From assembly GCA_016706255.1 (NCBI GenBank), contig JADJJZ010000003.1, positions 778,501 to 842,500 of the forward strand: a stretch of 64,000 bases of DNA. The letters are read 5' to 3'. Under the pieces are notes generated by a model. It was not told the DNA's origin, searched no databases, and was given only the letters and a program-made list of their open reading frames with translations. The position numbers and the translations under genes were made by a program. Shown piece by piece: positions 26,593 through 36,819 of this stretch. This DNA is from Bacteroidota bacterium (GTDB lineage Bacteria > Bacteroidota > Bacteroidia > Chitinophagales > BACL12). Position 1 is the first letter of the stretch, and each line of letters begins with the position of its first letter.

Positions 26593-26865
26593 ATGTTTAA
26601 ATATACCACCACCACATTAAAAAAGATTGAAGACCTGCTAAAAGAGTCAGGTTACATTGTGCGCTACGAACGTGGAAACTTTGTTGCCGGCTATTGTATT
26701 CTGGAAAGCAAAAAGGTGATTGTGATTAATCGTTACTATGAAACTGAAGCCAGAATCAACAACCTGATTGAAATTATGGGCAAAATAGGGTTGGTAGAAG
26801 CTGATCTTAGCGAAACTTCACGTAATTTCTTTAACGAAGTTCAATTGCAAACAGTAAAAGTTTGA
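26593..26865 (+). CDS. Small conserved cytoplasmic protein
   Basis: 90 residues, no signal or membrane segment. The sequence is an alpha/beta mix: 'TLKKIEDLLKESGYIVRYE', 'GYCILESKKVIVINRYYET', 'NNLIEIMGKIGLVEADL'. I recognise no function. Its stop overlaps the TTG start of the MBL hydrolase, so the two are translationally coupled and probably act together; this pairing in one operon is the main clue. Confidence 0.75.
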   Translation: MFKYTTTTLKKIEDLLKESGYIVRYERGNFVAGYCILESKKVIVINRYYETEARINNLIEIMGKIGLVEADLSETSRNFFNEVQLQTVKV

Positions 26866-27623
26866 TAATCAGGGTATTAGGCTCAGGCACTTCGGGTGGC
26901 ATTCCCATGATTGGATGCAAATGCCCGGTTTGTACCAGCTCTGATACCCACGATAAACGTTTGCGTTCCTCCATTCTAATTCAAACCGCAGAGCACAATT
27001 ACGTTATTGACGCCGGCCCCGATTTTCGCCAGCAAATGCTCCGCGAAGGTATCGACAAACTGGAAGCTATCATTTTCACCCATTCCCATCGAGACCATAC
27101 TGCCGGTTTAGATGATATCCGGGCATTCAACTTTTTTCAACAAAAACCGATGGACCTCTACCTTACTGACGCAGTTGAAGCATCACTTCGAAAAGAATAC
27201 CATTATATTTTTGACGGCGGCTGGTATCCCGGATTGCCGGAAATCAGGTTTTTTACCATTCAAAACCGACCATTTTACATCAATGAAACCAAATTTCAAC
27301 CCGTTGAAGTGCTACATCACAAAATGCCGGTTTTTGGGTACAGAATTAATAACTTCTGTTATATAACCGATGCGAATGCCATTTCACAAGAGGAAAAATT
27401 GAAACTTTTTGGATGTAAAGTGCTTATTATCAACGCTTTACGTAAAGAACCACACCTATCGCATTTTAATTTAGAGCAGGCCCTTGCCATTATTGATGAG
27501 GTAAAACCTGAAACTGCCTATCTCACCCATATTTCTCACCAAATGGGCTTACACGCTGAAATTGAGGCAACCTTACCGCCAAATGTTCATCTGGCGTACG
27601 ACGGGCTCTCTCTTGAATTGTAA
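26862..27623 (+). CDS. MBL-fold metallohydrolase (PhnP-like phosphodiesterase family)
   Basis: 253 residues. N-terminal 'VLGSGTSGGIPMIGCKCPVC' has the glycine-rich turn and a Cys-x-Cys-x2-Cys site, as in PhnP-type enzymes. The metal site is 'FTHSHRDHTAGLDDIR' (HxHxDH), with later ligands in 'VLHHKMPVFGYRI', 'CYITDANAIS' and 'TAYLTHISHQMG'. Family members hydrolyse cyclic or activated phosphodiesters (for example phosphoribosyl 1,2-cyclic phosphate) using two metal ions in the cytoplasm. The substrate here is unknown. The start is TTG at 26862, overlapping the preceding stop. Confidence 0.88.
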   Translation: MIIRVLGSGTSGGIPMIGCKCPVCTSSDTHDKRLRSSILIQTAEHNYVIDAGPDFRQQMLREGIDKLEAIIFTHSHRDHTAGLDDIRAFNFFQQKPMDLYLTDAVEASLRKEYHYIFDGGWYPGLPEIRFFTIQNRPFYINETKFQPVEVLHHKMPVFGYRINNFCYITDANAISQEEKLKLFGCKVLIINALRKEPHLSHFNLEQALAIIDEVKPETAYLTHISHQMGLHAEIEATLPPNVHLAYDGLSLEL

Positions 27624-27806
27624 CAAACTGCAATTATTTCAGCCCAAAACCCGCTCATTTAACCATTGTTCATAAGTCACAACAGGGGTAAATATGACTT
27701 GCCAATGACCAACCGAACTTTTATCTTTACCGACTGTTTAAATGAACAACAATCACGCTTTGTAGTATACTCAAATTCTTTATTCATTAAACCATCACAT
27801 CAAATT

Positions 27807-30773
27807 ATGAAAAAAGTGCTTACACTCCTCACGGCGGTTTTATGCCTAACTGTGACAAACGCACAAGATGCCCATCAAAAAGACCCATACAAAAAGACAT
27901 TTATTCAAAACAATCAACGTTTGCCTAACCTACAGCTTCAAACTCAATATCGGGATATGCAAGCGTGGGAAAATTTTCGTGAACAAAACGGTAAATGGTG
28001 GGTTGAGTTTAAAGAAGAAACCGGAACGCCACACCGCGCTTTTGGTAAACCAATTGCAACCTCAGGAATTACCGCTCCTGAACGTGCATTAAATTTTATT
28101 AGCGCAAACTTACAGGCATATCAAATTAATACGTCTGATTTACGTTTGGTACAAAATAATACTACAGCAAAGTACCATTATGTAACTTTTATTCAGCAAT
28201 ACAACGGACTCGATATTTTATGGAGTGAAGCTACCGTTCGTTTAAACATGAATAATGAGGTATGTATGTTCGGTATGGATATTTATAATAATATCGATAT
28301 CAGTACAATACCTTCAATTGGCACTGATGCAATTAAATCATTTGCTACTGCCGATTTTACGATTCAAGTTACAAGTGTTGATGTTGTTGCTATACCTAAA
28401 ATATTACCGCTTCCCGGAGCTGATGGAATGGAATTTAAATTAGTTTATGAAGTAACTGTAAATACAATAAACGCGAATAATATTCCGGGTATGTATTACA
28501 GCCTGGTTGATGCAAATAATGGTAAAGTTTATTACCGCAGCAACAAAGTGCACGAATGTGGTGCTTATATGATGTCTGCCGATTTACAGGTTAATAGTGA
28601 TATTACCGATAATCCGCTTACCGCTCCGGTAAATCGTGGCTTACCTTATTTAAGAATAGAAATTGACGGTGATTTTTATTACACTGATGAGTTAGGACAT
28701 ATTTCGCTTAATTTTATTACAGTACCAACTCCTGCAACAATCGACCTTCGTGGTTTATATGCAAGAGTGAGTGAAGGAACGGGTGCAACAAATATTGAGT
28801 CAATTGATATAACAGTTTTTCCAGGTGACAATATTATTGCATTTGATGATGAGTCAGGTGCAGTACCTTCTGAAGTTTCGGCTTACTATTGGCAAAACAT
28901 TGTGCATGACCATATGAAATCTTATTTCCCAACATTTACAGATTTAGATGTTGATCAGTTAATTCGTGTGGAAAGAAATGATGGTTCATGTAATGCATTT
29001 TACGATGGAACAAGTACAAACTTTTATCAGGCAGGTGGTGGATGTCCTGCAACAGGATTATTCGATGATGTTGTAATGCATGAATATGGTCACGGAATTA
29101 ATTATGATTTATATTCAGCATTAGGAGATCCGGGTGGAATGGGCAATGGCGCTATGCAAGAAGGTTATGCTGATTTATGGGGAATGACTGTTACTAACAA
29201 TCCTATTTTAGGTCAGGGATTTTTAGGCGGTGCCGGTACTTATGTAAGAAGATATGATACAGCTCCAAAAGTTTATCCTGAAGATCTAATTGCAGAACCA
29301 CATGCGGATGGTGAAATTATTGCCGGTGCATGGTGGGATTTAAATGAAAATTTGGGTGGCGATTTAACCTCAATGACCGCAATCTGGATGGAAACATTAA
29401 ATGCAACAGTTGATGGTTTTGATGGAAATGAAGGTGAAATTTATCGCGATGTTTTAATTGAAGCATTATTGGCTGATGATGACAATGGTGATATGTCTGA
29501 TGGTACACCTAATGATGATGCAATTGCTTCGGCATTTTGTGAGCATGGCATTGCACTCATTTACAATATTAATCTTGATCACGATGAATTAGTAACACCG
29601 ATTGTACCATTAACACCAATATCTATAGAGGCTACTTTAGAAGTTGATTATCCTGAATTTGTAGGCGCTACAAAAATGTATTGGAGAACTAGTCCGGGTG
29701 TAGCATACAATGAAATAGAAATGACAGACCTTGGCGGTGCAAATTATTCAGCTTCAATTCCTGCACAGCCTCAAGGTACTATTATTGAATATTATTTTAA
29801 AGCAGATGATGCATATGATTGTGGAAGTGTTATTTTGCCGACCAAAGCTGATCTGGATGTTGAACCTAATTTACCATATTTCGCATTAGTTGGATTTAAC
29901 CTAATTCAATATGAAGATTTTGATACAGAATTTGGTAGCTGGGAAGTTAATCCATTTGGGACAGATGGTGCAACGCTTTATGGTGTTTGGGATATAAATT
30001 CACCAATTCCTTCGAGTGATGATTTTGGTAATGCTGTTCAAACCGGAACAGACCACACTGAGGGTCCGGGTAATTTATGTGCATTTACCGCAAATGCTGG
30101 ACTTGGTGATGGTATAGGAATACAAGACGTTGATGGTGGGGAAACAACATTAAGAAGTCCTTTCTTTGATTTAACAACATATGAAGATCCTGTGTTTAGC
30201 TATTACAGAAATTATTCAAATGCATCACCAACAAGTGCCAACCCAGGTAATGATGTATGGGAAGTATATATTACTGATAATGGAACCGATTGGGTTAAAG
30301 TTGAACGCACACATACTGAAGACAATACATGGAGAAGAAATGTTGTTCGAGTATTAGATTATGTAGATAATACTGACGAGGTAGCATTTATTTTTATAGC
30401 TGAAGATAGTATACGCACCGATGATGCATCTGGTTTTAATGGTGGTAGTGTTGTTGAAGCTGCAGTTGATGATTTATTTTTATATGAAGTTGGTGAACCT
30501 GTAATTCAATCAATAAACGAGACATATTTAATTACCGGTATTTTCCCTAACCCTGCTAATGACATGGTAAGCGTTTATTTCGGTGAAGTAAATGGTTCAG
30601 TAAATCTGATATTAACCAATGCAATTGGCGAAGTTGTTTTAACTGAAAATATGAACTTAAGTAGTAATAGTCAGTTTACCATTTCTACTTCAAAATTTGC
30701 ACAAGGTATTTATACCCTTACTGTAAAAAATGATGGAGCAGTGGTGAATAAACAGATTGTTATTCAGCATTGA
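27807..30773 (+). CDS. T9SS-secreted M36 (fungalysin-type) zinc metalloprotease
   Basis: The likely start is ATG 27807, which opens directly into a signal peptide (MKKVLTLLTAVLCLTVTNA); longer frames upstream add an unlikely 47 residues. About 988 residues: an FTP/PepSY-like propeptide (residues ~50-200), the M36 domain with zinc motif HEYGH (His425, Glu426, His429) and third ligand Glu452 in 'MQEGYADLWG', a later beta-rich region with 'GPGNLCAFTANAGLGDG', and a T9SS type-A tail ('ITGIFPNPANDMVSVYFGE'...'QGIYTLTVKNDGAVV'). It digests external protein, probably for nutrition. Followed by a strong bidirectional terminator. Confidence 0.93.
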   Translation: MKKVLTLLTAVLCLTVTNAQDAHQKDPYKKTFIQNNQRLPNLQLQTQYRDMQAWENFREQNGKWWVEFKEETGTPHRAFGKPIATSGITAPERALNFISANLQAYQINTSDLRLVQNNTTAKYHYVTFIQQYNGLDILWSEATVRLNMNNEVCMFGMDIYNNIDISTIPSIGTDAIKSFATADFTIQVTSVDVVAIPKILPLPGADGMEFKLVYEVTVNTINANNIPGMYYSLVDANNGKVYYRSNKVHECGAYMMSADLQVNSDITDNPLTAPVNRGLPYLRIEIDGDFYYTDELGHISLNFITVPTPATIDLRGLYARVSEGTGATNIESIDITVFPGDNIIAFDDESGAVPSEVSAYYWQNIVHDHMKSYFPTFTDLDVDQLIRVERNDGSCNAFYDGTSTNFYQAGGGCPATGLFDDVVMHEYGHGINYDLYSALGDPGGMGNGAMQEGYADLWGMTVTNNPILGQGFLGGAGTYVRRYDTAPKVYPEDLIAEPHADGEIIAGAWWDLNENLGGDLTSMTAIWMETLNATVDGFDGNEGEIYRDVLIEALLADDDNGDMSDGTPNDDAIASAFCEHGIALIYNINLDHDELVTPIVPLTPISIEATLEVDYPEFVGATKMYWRTSPGVAYNEIEMTDLGGANYSASIPAQPQGTIIEYYFKADDAYDCGSVILPTKADLDVEPNLPYFALVGFNLIQYEDFDTEFGSWEVNPFGTDGATLYGVWDINSPIPSSDDFGNAVQTGTDHTEGPGNLCAFTANAGLGDGIGIQDVDGGETTLRSPFFDLTTYEDPVFSYYRNYSNASPTSANPGNDVWEVYITDNGTDWVKVERTHTEDNTWRRNVVRVLDYVDNTDEVAFIFIAEDSIRTDDASGFNGGSVVEAAVDDLFLYEVGEPVIQSINETYLITGIFPNPANDMVSVYFGEVNGSVNLILTNAIGEVVLTENMNLSSNSQFTISTSKFAQGIYTLTVKNDGAVVNKQIVIQH

Positions 30774-30790
30774 AAATAAAATTTTAGCAT

Positions 30791-30832
30791 AAAAAAAGAG
30801 CGAACATTTTACAGTGTTCGCTCTTTTTTTTT
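30791..30832. terminator. Strong bidirectional terminator
   Basis: A perfect 16-bp stem (30791-30806 with 30815-30830) with A and T runs on both sides, between the M36 protease and the convergent T9SS type-B protein. Confidence 0.95.
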
Positions 30833-30849
30833 AAATAATATTTTTAACA

Positions 30850-32532
30850 TCACCTTACCAAAGTAACATTTTCATGCGCGAAAATAGTTTCTCCATAAAT
30901 TGATTCAGCACTAATTACAACTGTATAAACACCTAAAGGTGCATCTTCATTATTATAAGTACCATTCCATCCATTATTAATATCTGTAGAAACAAACACA
31001 ACCTCACCCCAGCGATTGTAAATGGTAAAGTCAATTAAATTACACGCTAATAATACAGGTGTAAAAATTTCATTATTGCCATCCCCATTTGGAGAAAATG
31101 CATTTGGTGCATGAATACCCGGTTCAATAATTACAATCACGGTAACAGAATCAAAACCGATACAACCGTTTGCATCTGTACCATAAACAACATATGTTGT
31201 GGTATCCTGAGGTGATGCAGTTGGATTGGAAATATCATAAGCCGACAAAGTTGGATCCTCATTCCACAAATATGTTGTTGCGCCGCTTGCATTTAAAACG
31301 GTATAACCTCCCAATGGTATACTAACGTTATCACCGGCATCAATAATCGGATCGGGATATAAGGTTACATTAACATAATCGGTATCATTACAACCATGTA
31401 TATCAGTAGTAACTATTGTGTATACCATATCCGTTAAAGGATTTACAACATCGGTTGTTGCAGATGTAGGATCAGATAAATAGGTTGTGGGAATCCATTC
31501 ATAGGTAGCTCCACCGCTTGCTGAAATCGTTACCGTTGAACCTGAACAAAGTGAAACATCTTCTGATGCAACTGCTTCGGATGGTTCATAAATTGTAATG
31601 GTATAATTAGATGAATCGCTTGCACAAGTGGCATCTAAAATTGCATTTATTATTGTATAGGTTCCGGGTAAAGAAGTTGCGATATGAATTTCACCGGTTA
31701 TACTATTTAAATCTAAACCATCCGGTTCCGAAATAAATGTACCCGTATCTGCACCTGTCGCAAAAATGGGTAATAACGAAACATCCTCATAACTGCAGAA
31801 AGTGCTATCTGCATAACTGAAATCTAAAAACGCATATGAGGATAAATATTTAAAAATGTTTAATCGCAAATTAACTGCTTCAGGTGCAGGTGAATGCCAT
31901 GATGTTACTGTCATCCCACCAAACATTACTTTACCTGCGCCCCAGTTTTTTTCTGCACAAGCCATTCTGTCTGAGAATGATTCTGTAATTAATGGCGTTA
32001 AATCCGGGCCTGTAATTTCTGTATGTGTAAAAGATGTACCTGACCATGCTGAACCCACAGGTGTGTATGGACCGTTAAAAATAGGATGTAATAAATCCAC
32101 AGCCACAGCATCTGAAATAAATGATGGATACACAATTGTTACACCATCAAATCCGCAATTAATAGAAGTGCCTTCATTAGGTGCAGCATTCAAAAATAAA
32201 TTTCCACCGTTAAAAACCCAATCTTCAATTAATGTAAGATTTGTTGTTAGAAAATTATTAAATTCATCAGCATGATCATCACCACCTTCCATAAAAACAA
32301 AACAAGTGCCGGCATCAAAAACTTCCTCAGCAACTACCGATGCATAATATCCTGACTCCCAGCTCCCGGCGCCAAAAGCTTCATCCATTTCGGTAATATT
32401 GGTATTTAAAATCGGCGCCCAGGTCCAGGGTTCAGGTGGGTCGCGTCGAATATACCAGGTTTCAGACTGGGCGTTCATTTCTAAAGCCGAAAAAAAACTA
32501 ATAATTAAACAAAGTAGTATTGGATGTTTCAT
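30850..32532 (-). CDS. T9SS type-B (gliding-motility C-terminal domain) cargo, paralogue 1
   Basis: 560 residues with a signal peptide (MKHPILLCLIISFFSALEMNA). The N-terminal ~220 residues ('WYIRRDPPEPWTWAPIL', 'FVFMEGGDDHADEFNNFL', 'WVFNGGNLFLNAAPNEG') look like a glutamine-amidotransferase/ThuA-like alpha-beta fold without an obvious catalytic Cys. Two immunoglobulin/PKD-like modules follow, each with 'DAGDN' or 'CSGSTVTISASGG' type motifs. The C-terminus is the CHU_C sorting domain ('PNAFSPNGDGNNE', 'IYNRWGEVVF', 'PLGVYTVVISAE'). It is tandem with a close paralogue at 32611. Confidence 0.9.
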   Translation of the reverse strand: MKHPILLCLIISFFSALEMNAQSETWYIRRDPPEPWTWAPILNTNITEMDEAFGAGSWESGYYASVVAEEVFDAGTCFVFMEGGDDHADEFNNFLTTNLTLIEDWVFNGGNLFLNAAPNEGTSINCGFDGVTIVYPSFISDAVAVDLLHPIFNGPYTPVGSAWSGTSFTHTEITGPDLTPLITESFSDRMACAEKNWGAGKVMFGGMTVTSWHSPAPEAVNLRLNIFKYLSSYAFLDFSYADSTFCSYEDVSLLPIFATGADTGTFISEPDGLDLNSITGEIHIATSLPGTYTIINAILDATCASDSSNYTITIYEPSEAVASEDVSLCSGSTVTISASGGATYEWIPTTYLSDPTSATTDVVNPLTDMVYTIVTTDIHGCNDTDYVNVTLYPDPIIDAGDNVSIPLGGYTVLNASGATTYLWNEDPTLSAYDISNPTASPQDTTTYVVYGTDANGCIGFDSVTVIVIIEPGIHAPNAFSPNGDGNNEIFTPVLLACNLIDFTIYNRWGEVVFVSTDINNGWNGTYNNEDAPLGVYTVVISAESIYGETIFAHENVTLVR

Positions 32533-32542
32533 AAATGCAATT

Positions 32543-32590
32543 AAAAAAAATATGCATTTAAAAAGGAAGAACCGTTTCTAAATGCATATT
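32543..32590 (-). terminator. Terminator between the two type-B paralogues
   Basis: A perfect 12-bp inverted repeat (AATATGCATTTA at 32549-32560, TAAATGCATATT at 32579-32590, 18-base loop), followed by T8 on the minus strand. It lies after the 32611 gene and just upstream of the 30850 gene. Confidence 0.75.
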
Positions 32591-32610
32591 CAAGTGAAAG
32601 AATTAAAATA

Positions 32611-34299
32611 TTATCTCAGGAGTGCAACCGTTCCGGTTTTTATAAGCGGTTCTCCAAATTGATTCTCTGCTTTTATAACAACGATATAATTACCAACTTC
32701 CTGTTCAGTACCATTATAATTTCCATCCCATCCAACACTTGGATCTGCTGTAAAATATAATAATGCACCCCAGCGATTATAAATTGAAAAATCGGTAATG
32801 GTTCCTAAACCCATAAACGAAGGTTTATAAGAATCATTTAATCCATCACCATTTGGCGTAAATGCATTTGGTGTGGTAATATCTGATTCTTCAATTACAA
32901 AAATGATTACCGTATCTGTTCCAATACAACCATTTAAGTCAGTTCCTGTAACAACATATATGGTAGTATCTTCAGGGAATGCAGTTGGATTAGAAATATT
33001 CGGATCTGATAATGATTCAGCAGGAGCCCATACATAAGAAACGCCACCTGTTGCATTTAATTCTGTAAATCCGCCTAAAACCATAATTTCATCTTCACCG
33101 GCATCAATAATTGGGTCAGGATATAAAAATACTGCTACATCATCTGTATCTGCACAACCATTAACATCGTATGCAATTAGTTGATAAAATACATTTGTTG
33201 GTGGTGCAATAACAGTCGGATCTTCTAATGCAGGATCATCCAGATATACCGGAGGTGTCCACAAATAAGTTAAGCCACCACTACCATCTAAATTTGCATT
33301 TGTGCCTTTACAAATATTTTGGTCAGGACCTGCATCTGCAGTCGGTGTATCAGAAACTGTAAATTCGAAAGCTGATAAATATTCGCAACCACCAACAGCA
33401 ACTGTATTGGTAATTGTATATGTTCCCGGAGTGGAAGCACCTAAATCAACTTCGCCGGTAATTGAATCAATTACTAAACCAACCGGTGTAGCTTCAAATA
33501 TTCCCGGGTCACTTCCAACACCAAGTTCAGGTAGTGGATTGTCTTCATATTGACAATAAATTGAATCAGGATAAGTGAAATAAGTACTTACAAAAAACGG
33601 CTCAGCCATGTTTGCAAGATATTCGTGAATGTTTTTACGCAGATTTGATGCATTAGGTGCCGGTGCATGCCATGATGTACTTGTCATACCACCATAGATA
33701 ATTACACCCATACCATAAGTTCTTTCAGAACATAAAACGTCACCATATTCATTTTCAATTAAGGTAAATCCGCATGGCACCTCAACAGTTGAGTGGCCAA
33801 AGTAGTTACCGGTCCATGTAGTTCCAACAGGAGAATATGGGCCTAAAAATATTGGGTGTGTTAATGCTACAGCAAATCCACTTGATGAATAATCAGGATA
33901 AGACAATGTAACACCGTCCAAACCCCAATCCATTGAAGTGCCATAATTCGGAGCTGCATTCATAAATAAATGCCCGCCCTGATAAACCCAATCGTAAATA
34001 GCAGTAAGGTTAGCGGTTAAGAATGTATTCATCGGTATCGCATGATCATCTCCACCTTCAAGAAATACATACTTCGATGTAGGTCCGAAAGCAGTAGCAA
34101 CATCCACTGTAGTGTAATAGTCGGAATTCCATCCGCCGGCACCGAACACGGTGTTCATTTCGTTAATATTGTCATTTAATATTGGTGCCCATGTCCATGG
34201 TTCCGGTGGTGTTCGGCGTATATACCAAACATCTTGCGCAAACAATTCCGTTAAACCACTTGCAGCCAATAATAAAGTAAAGAGGAGAACCTTTTTCAT
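32611..34299 (-). CDS. T9SS type-B cargo, paralogue 2
   Basis: 562 residues, same architecture as the neighbour at 30850: signal peptide (MKKVLLFTLLLAASGLTELFA), N-terminal domain beginning 'VWYIRRTPPEPWTWAPIL' with 'FLEGGDDHAIPMNTFL' and 'WVYQGGHLFMNAAPNYG', two beta modules ('ADAGPDQNICKGTNANLDG', 'DAGEDEIMVLGGFTELNA') and a CHU_C tail ('NAFTPNGDGLNDSYKPSF', 'IYNRWGALLYF'). The almost position-for-position match shows a tandem duplication. It is probably displayed on or released from the cell surface. Confidence 0.9.
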   Translation of the reverse strand: MKKVLLFTLLLAASGLTELFAQDVWYIRRTPPEPWTWAPILNDNINEMNTVFGAGGWNSDYYTTVDVATAFGPTSKYVFLEGGDDHAIPMNTFLTANLTAIYDWVYQGGHLFMNAAPNYGTSMDWGLDGVTLSYPDYSSSGFAVALTHPIFLGPYSPVGTTWTGNYFGHSTVEVPCGFTLIENEYGDVLCSERTYGMGVIIYGGMTSTSWHAPAPNASNLRKNIHEYLANMAEPFFVSTYFTYPDSIYCQYEDNPLPELGVGSDPGIFEATPVGLVIDSITGEVDLGASTPGTYTITNTVAVGGCEYLSAFEFTVSDTPTADAGPDQNICKGTNANLDGSGGLTYLWTPPVYLDDPALEDPTVIAPPTNVFYQLIAYDVNGCADTDDVAVFLYPDPIIDAGEDEIMVLGGFTELNATGGVSYVWAPAESLSDPNISNPTAFPEDTTIYVVTGTDLNGCIGTDTVIIFVIEESDITTPNAFTPNGDGLNDSYKPSFMGLGTITDFSIYNRWGALLYFTADPSVGWDGNYNGTEQEVGNYIVVIKAENQFGEPLIKTGTVALLR

Positions 34300-34404
34300 A
34301 AATAGTGCAGTTTTTGGTGTTTCTATTTCTTCAAATAAGGTAATAAAGTTAATTTATTTTCTACAAAACCAAGTCATTTGCCATAATTTTTTTGTTAAGA
34401 AATA

Positions 34405-34439
34405 AAAAACCCGGTCAATAGCGCGCTATAACCGGGTTT
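34405..34439 (-). terminator. Intrinsic terminator of hppA
   Basis: Arms AAACCCGGT / ACCGGGTTT (34407-34415, 34431-34439) enclose a small TAGC/GCTA palindrome; a T-run follows on the minus strand. Confidence 0.88.
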
Positions 34440-34463
34440 CAAAAGAGTTAACTGACTGTTTTT

Positions 34464-36581
34464 TTACAAATAGGCAGCAATTATTAAGCTCACAATACTC
34501 ATAAGTTTAATAAGAATATTCATACTTGGTCCGGATGTATCTTTAAATGGGTCACCAACAGTATCTCCGGTTACGGATGCTTTATGTGCATCAGAACCTT
34601 TATAATGTGTAGTTCCGTCAATATCAACACCCTTTTCAAACGATTTTTTTGCATTATCCCATGCTCCACCCGCATTACTTTGGAAAATGGCTAATAAAAC
34701 ACCACTCACTGTAACACCTGCCAACAATCCGCCTAGTATTTCAGCCGAACTGGTGTTTTCAAACATACCTTTTAATCCGAATCCAAATAAAACCGGAGTT
34801 AAAATTGCCAATGCTCCCGGTAATATCATTTGACGAATAGCGGCTTTTGTAGAAATAGCAACACATTTATCATACTCAGGTATACCGGTACCTTCCATAA
34901 TGCCCGGTATTTCGCGGAACTGTCGGCGCACCTCTTCAACCATACTTTTTGCAGCGTTTCCTACAGCTTTAATTGCCATCGAACTGAATAAAAATGGAAT
35001 CATACCACCTATAAACAAACCGGCTAAAACCGGCGCTTTAGATATATCAATTGTAGTTAAACCTGCTGTTCCCATAAAGGCAGCAAATAATGCTAACGAT
35101 GTTAATGCAGCAGATGCAATAGCAAATCCTTTTCCTGTAGCTGCAGTGGTATTTCCAACTGCATCTAAAATATCTGTGCGTTCACGAACTTCTTTTGGTA
35201 ATGCACTCATTTCGGCAATACCACCTGCATTATCCGCAATTGGTCCGAAGGCGTCAATGGCAAGCTGCATGGCAGTTGTAGCCATCATACCGGCTGCTGC
35301 AATAGCTACACCATATATACCTGCAAAAGAATACGACATAACAATTCCAATTGCCAATACAATAATCGGCAACATGGTAGACTGCATACCGATATAAATA
35401 CCACCGATAATATTTGTGGCATGTCCGGTGCTACTTTGTTCTATAATTGCAGTAACGGGACGTTTGCCCATACTGGTATAATATTCTGTGAAATAACTAA
35501 TCAGTGCTCCTACAACCAATCCGGTAATAATTGCGGCATAAACACCATTCATGGTAATAATTTCACCGGTTTTGATCATAGTCATTTGCTCAGGTAATAT
35601 CCATTTTGCAATGAAATAAGATCCAACCGCAGTAATGGCAATTGAAAGCCAGTTACCCAGGTTTAAAGCACCCTGAACACTACCACCTTCTTTAATACGA
35701 ACAAACCAGGTTCCTACTATACTAGCCAGCAAGCCAAATCCTGCAACCATCATAGGGAATACCATTGGTGCCATGCCGCCCATACTATCATCAGACAACA
35801 CCTCACGACCTAATACCATGGTAGCCAAAACGGTTGCTACATAACTTCCAAATAAATCGGCGCCCATACCGGCAACATCTCCAACATTATCACCAACGTT
35901 ATCGGCAATAGTGGCAGGATTGCGCGGATCATCTTCCGGAATTCCTGCTTCAACTTTACCAACTAAATCGGCACCTACGTCGGCAGCCTTTGTATAAATA
36001 CCTCCACCTACTCGTGCAAATAAGGCAATACTTTCTGCCCCGAGTGAAAATCCTGTTAATACTTCTAATGCTACTTCCATTTGAGGGCCGTTCACATCTG
36101 CCCCATTCACAAACATATAATAGAACCATATAAATAAAGAGCCTAAACCAAATACAGCAAGGCCTGCAACGCCTAATCCCATTACGCTTCCGCCGGCAAA
36201 CGACACATTTAATGCCTTGCTCAAACTGGTTCTCGCAGCTTCAGTAGTGCGCACATTCGCTTTGGTTGCGATTTTCATACCGATAAAACCGGCAAATCCT
36301 GAAAACACAGAACCAATAATAAACGCTACAGCCACCATAGGGTCTGAACGGTCAGAACTGCTTGCCAACCAGGCTAATAATCCTGCAGTAATTGCAACGT
36401 ATATAAGTAATACGCGATATTCTGCCTTCAAAAATGCCATCGCTCCATCGGCAATGTTTTTAGCAATGCCTTGCATCTTTTCATTACCGGCTTCACGTTT
36501 ATTTACCCATAATGCGACAAAAATCATGTACGCCAAACCAATTAAACCAAGGGCGGGAATCAAATAAAGAATTGTATTCAT
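34464..36581 (-). CDS. hppA: K+-dependent membrane-bound ion-pumping pyrophosphatase
   Basis: Couples hydrolysis of pyrophosphate to H+ or Na+ transport out of the cytoplasm. The 705-residue, about 16-helix protein has the substrate site 'DNVGDNVGDVAGMGADLF', 'GGGIYTKAADVGADLVGKVE' and 'DAFGPIADNAGGIAEM', as well as a C-terminal 'DTVGDPFKDTSGPSMNILIK'. The motif 'GNTTAATGKGFA' has Ala where K+-independent members have Lys, so this is the K+-dependent type. Whether it moves H+ or Na+ cannot be decided here. It is flanked by its own -7 box and a terminator. Confidence 0.95.
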   Translation of the reverse strand: MNTILYLIPALGLIGLAYMIFVALWVNKREAGNEKMQGIAKNIADGAMAFLKAEYRVLLIYVAITAGLLAWLASSSDRSDPMVAVAFIIGSVFSGFAGFIGMKIATKANVRTTEAARTSLSKALNVSFAGGSVMGLGVAGLAVFGLGSLFIWFYYMFVNGADVNGPQMEVALEVLTGFSLGAESIALFARVGGGIYTKAADVGADLVGKVEAGIPEDDPRNPATIADNVGDNVGDVAGMGADLFGSYVATVLATMVLGREVLSDDSMGGMAPMVFPMMVAGFGLLASIVGTWFVRIKEGGSVQGALNLGNWLSIAITAVGSYFIAKWILPEQMTMIKTGEIITMNGVYAAIITGLVVGALISYFTEYYTSMGKRPVTAIIEQSSTGHATNIIGGIYIGMQSTMLPIIVLAIGIVMSYSFAGIYGVAIAAAGMMATTAMQLAIDAFGPIADNAGGIAEMSALPKEVRERTDILDAVGNTTAATGKGFAIASAALTSLALFAAFMGTAGLTTIDISKAPVLAGLFIGGMIPFLFSSMAIKAVGNAAKSMVEEVRRQFREIPGIMEGTGIPEYDKCVAISTKAAIRQMILPGALAILTPVLFGFGLKGMFENTSSAEILGGLLAGVTVSGVLLAIFQSNAGGAWDNAKKSFEKGVDIDGTTHYKGSDAHKASVTGDTVGDPFKDTSGPSMNILIKLMSIVSLIIAAYL

Positions 36582-36612
36582 ATATATGTTAATGCTGCTT
36601 AAAAAGAGGGTG

Positions 36613-36620
36613 CAAAGTTA
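36613..36620 (-). promoter_or_regulatory. -7 promoter box of hppA
   Basis: The minus strand reads TAACTTTG (exact TAnnTTTG), 31 bases before the start at 36581. Confidence 0.55.
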
Positions 36621-36819
36621 CCCTTCTGACTTGTGAAAATGAAATATGAAAATAAATTCTTTAGATAATTCCTTACGGAATAGCCTTTTTGTCGCAGAAA
36701 AATCAAAAAATCATGCAAATTGCCTCCCGATTAAGCCTTTAGCGTTATTTAACATGCTGCAATTTTGCCAACGGATAAAAATTTGTATTTTGCGCTCCAA
36801 TTAAAACAACAACTAAAAT

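Noticed and set aside
27666..27806. Upstream extension of the M36 protease
   Set aside because: The extension would bury the signal peptide; ATG 27807 starts it directly.
31856..32275. 139-codon plus-strand open frame
   Set aside because: Antisense to the T9SS type-B protein at 30850; its low-complexity sequence mirrors that gene.
34900..35397. 165-codon plus-strand open frame inside hppA
   Set aside because: It lies antisense to a clear pyrophosphatase and has no domain of its own; its Ala/Ile-rich composition is the reverse reading of membrane helices.
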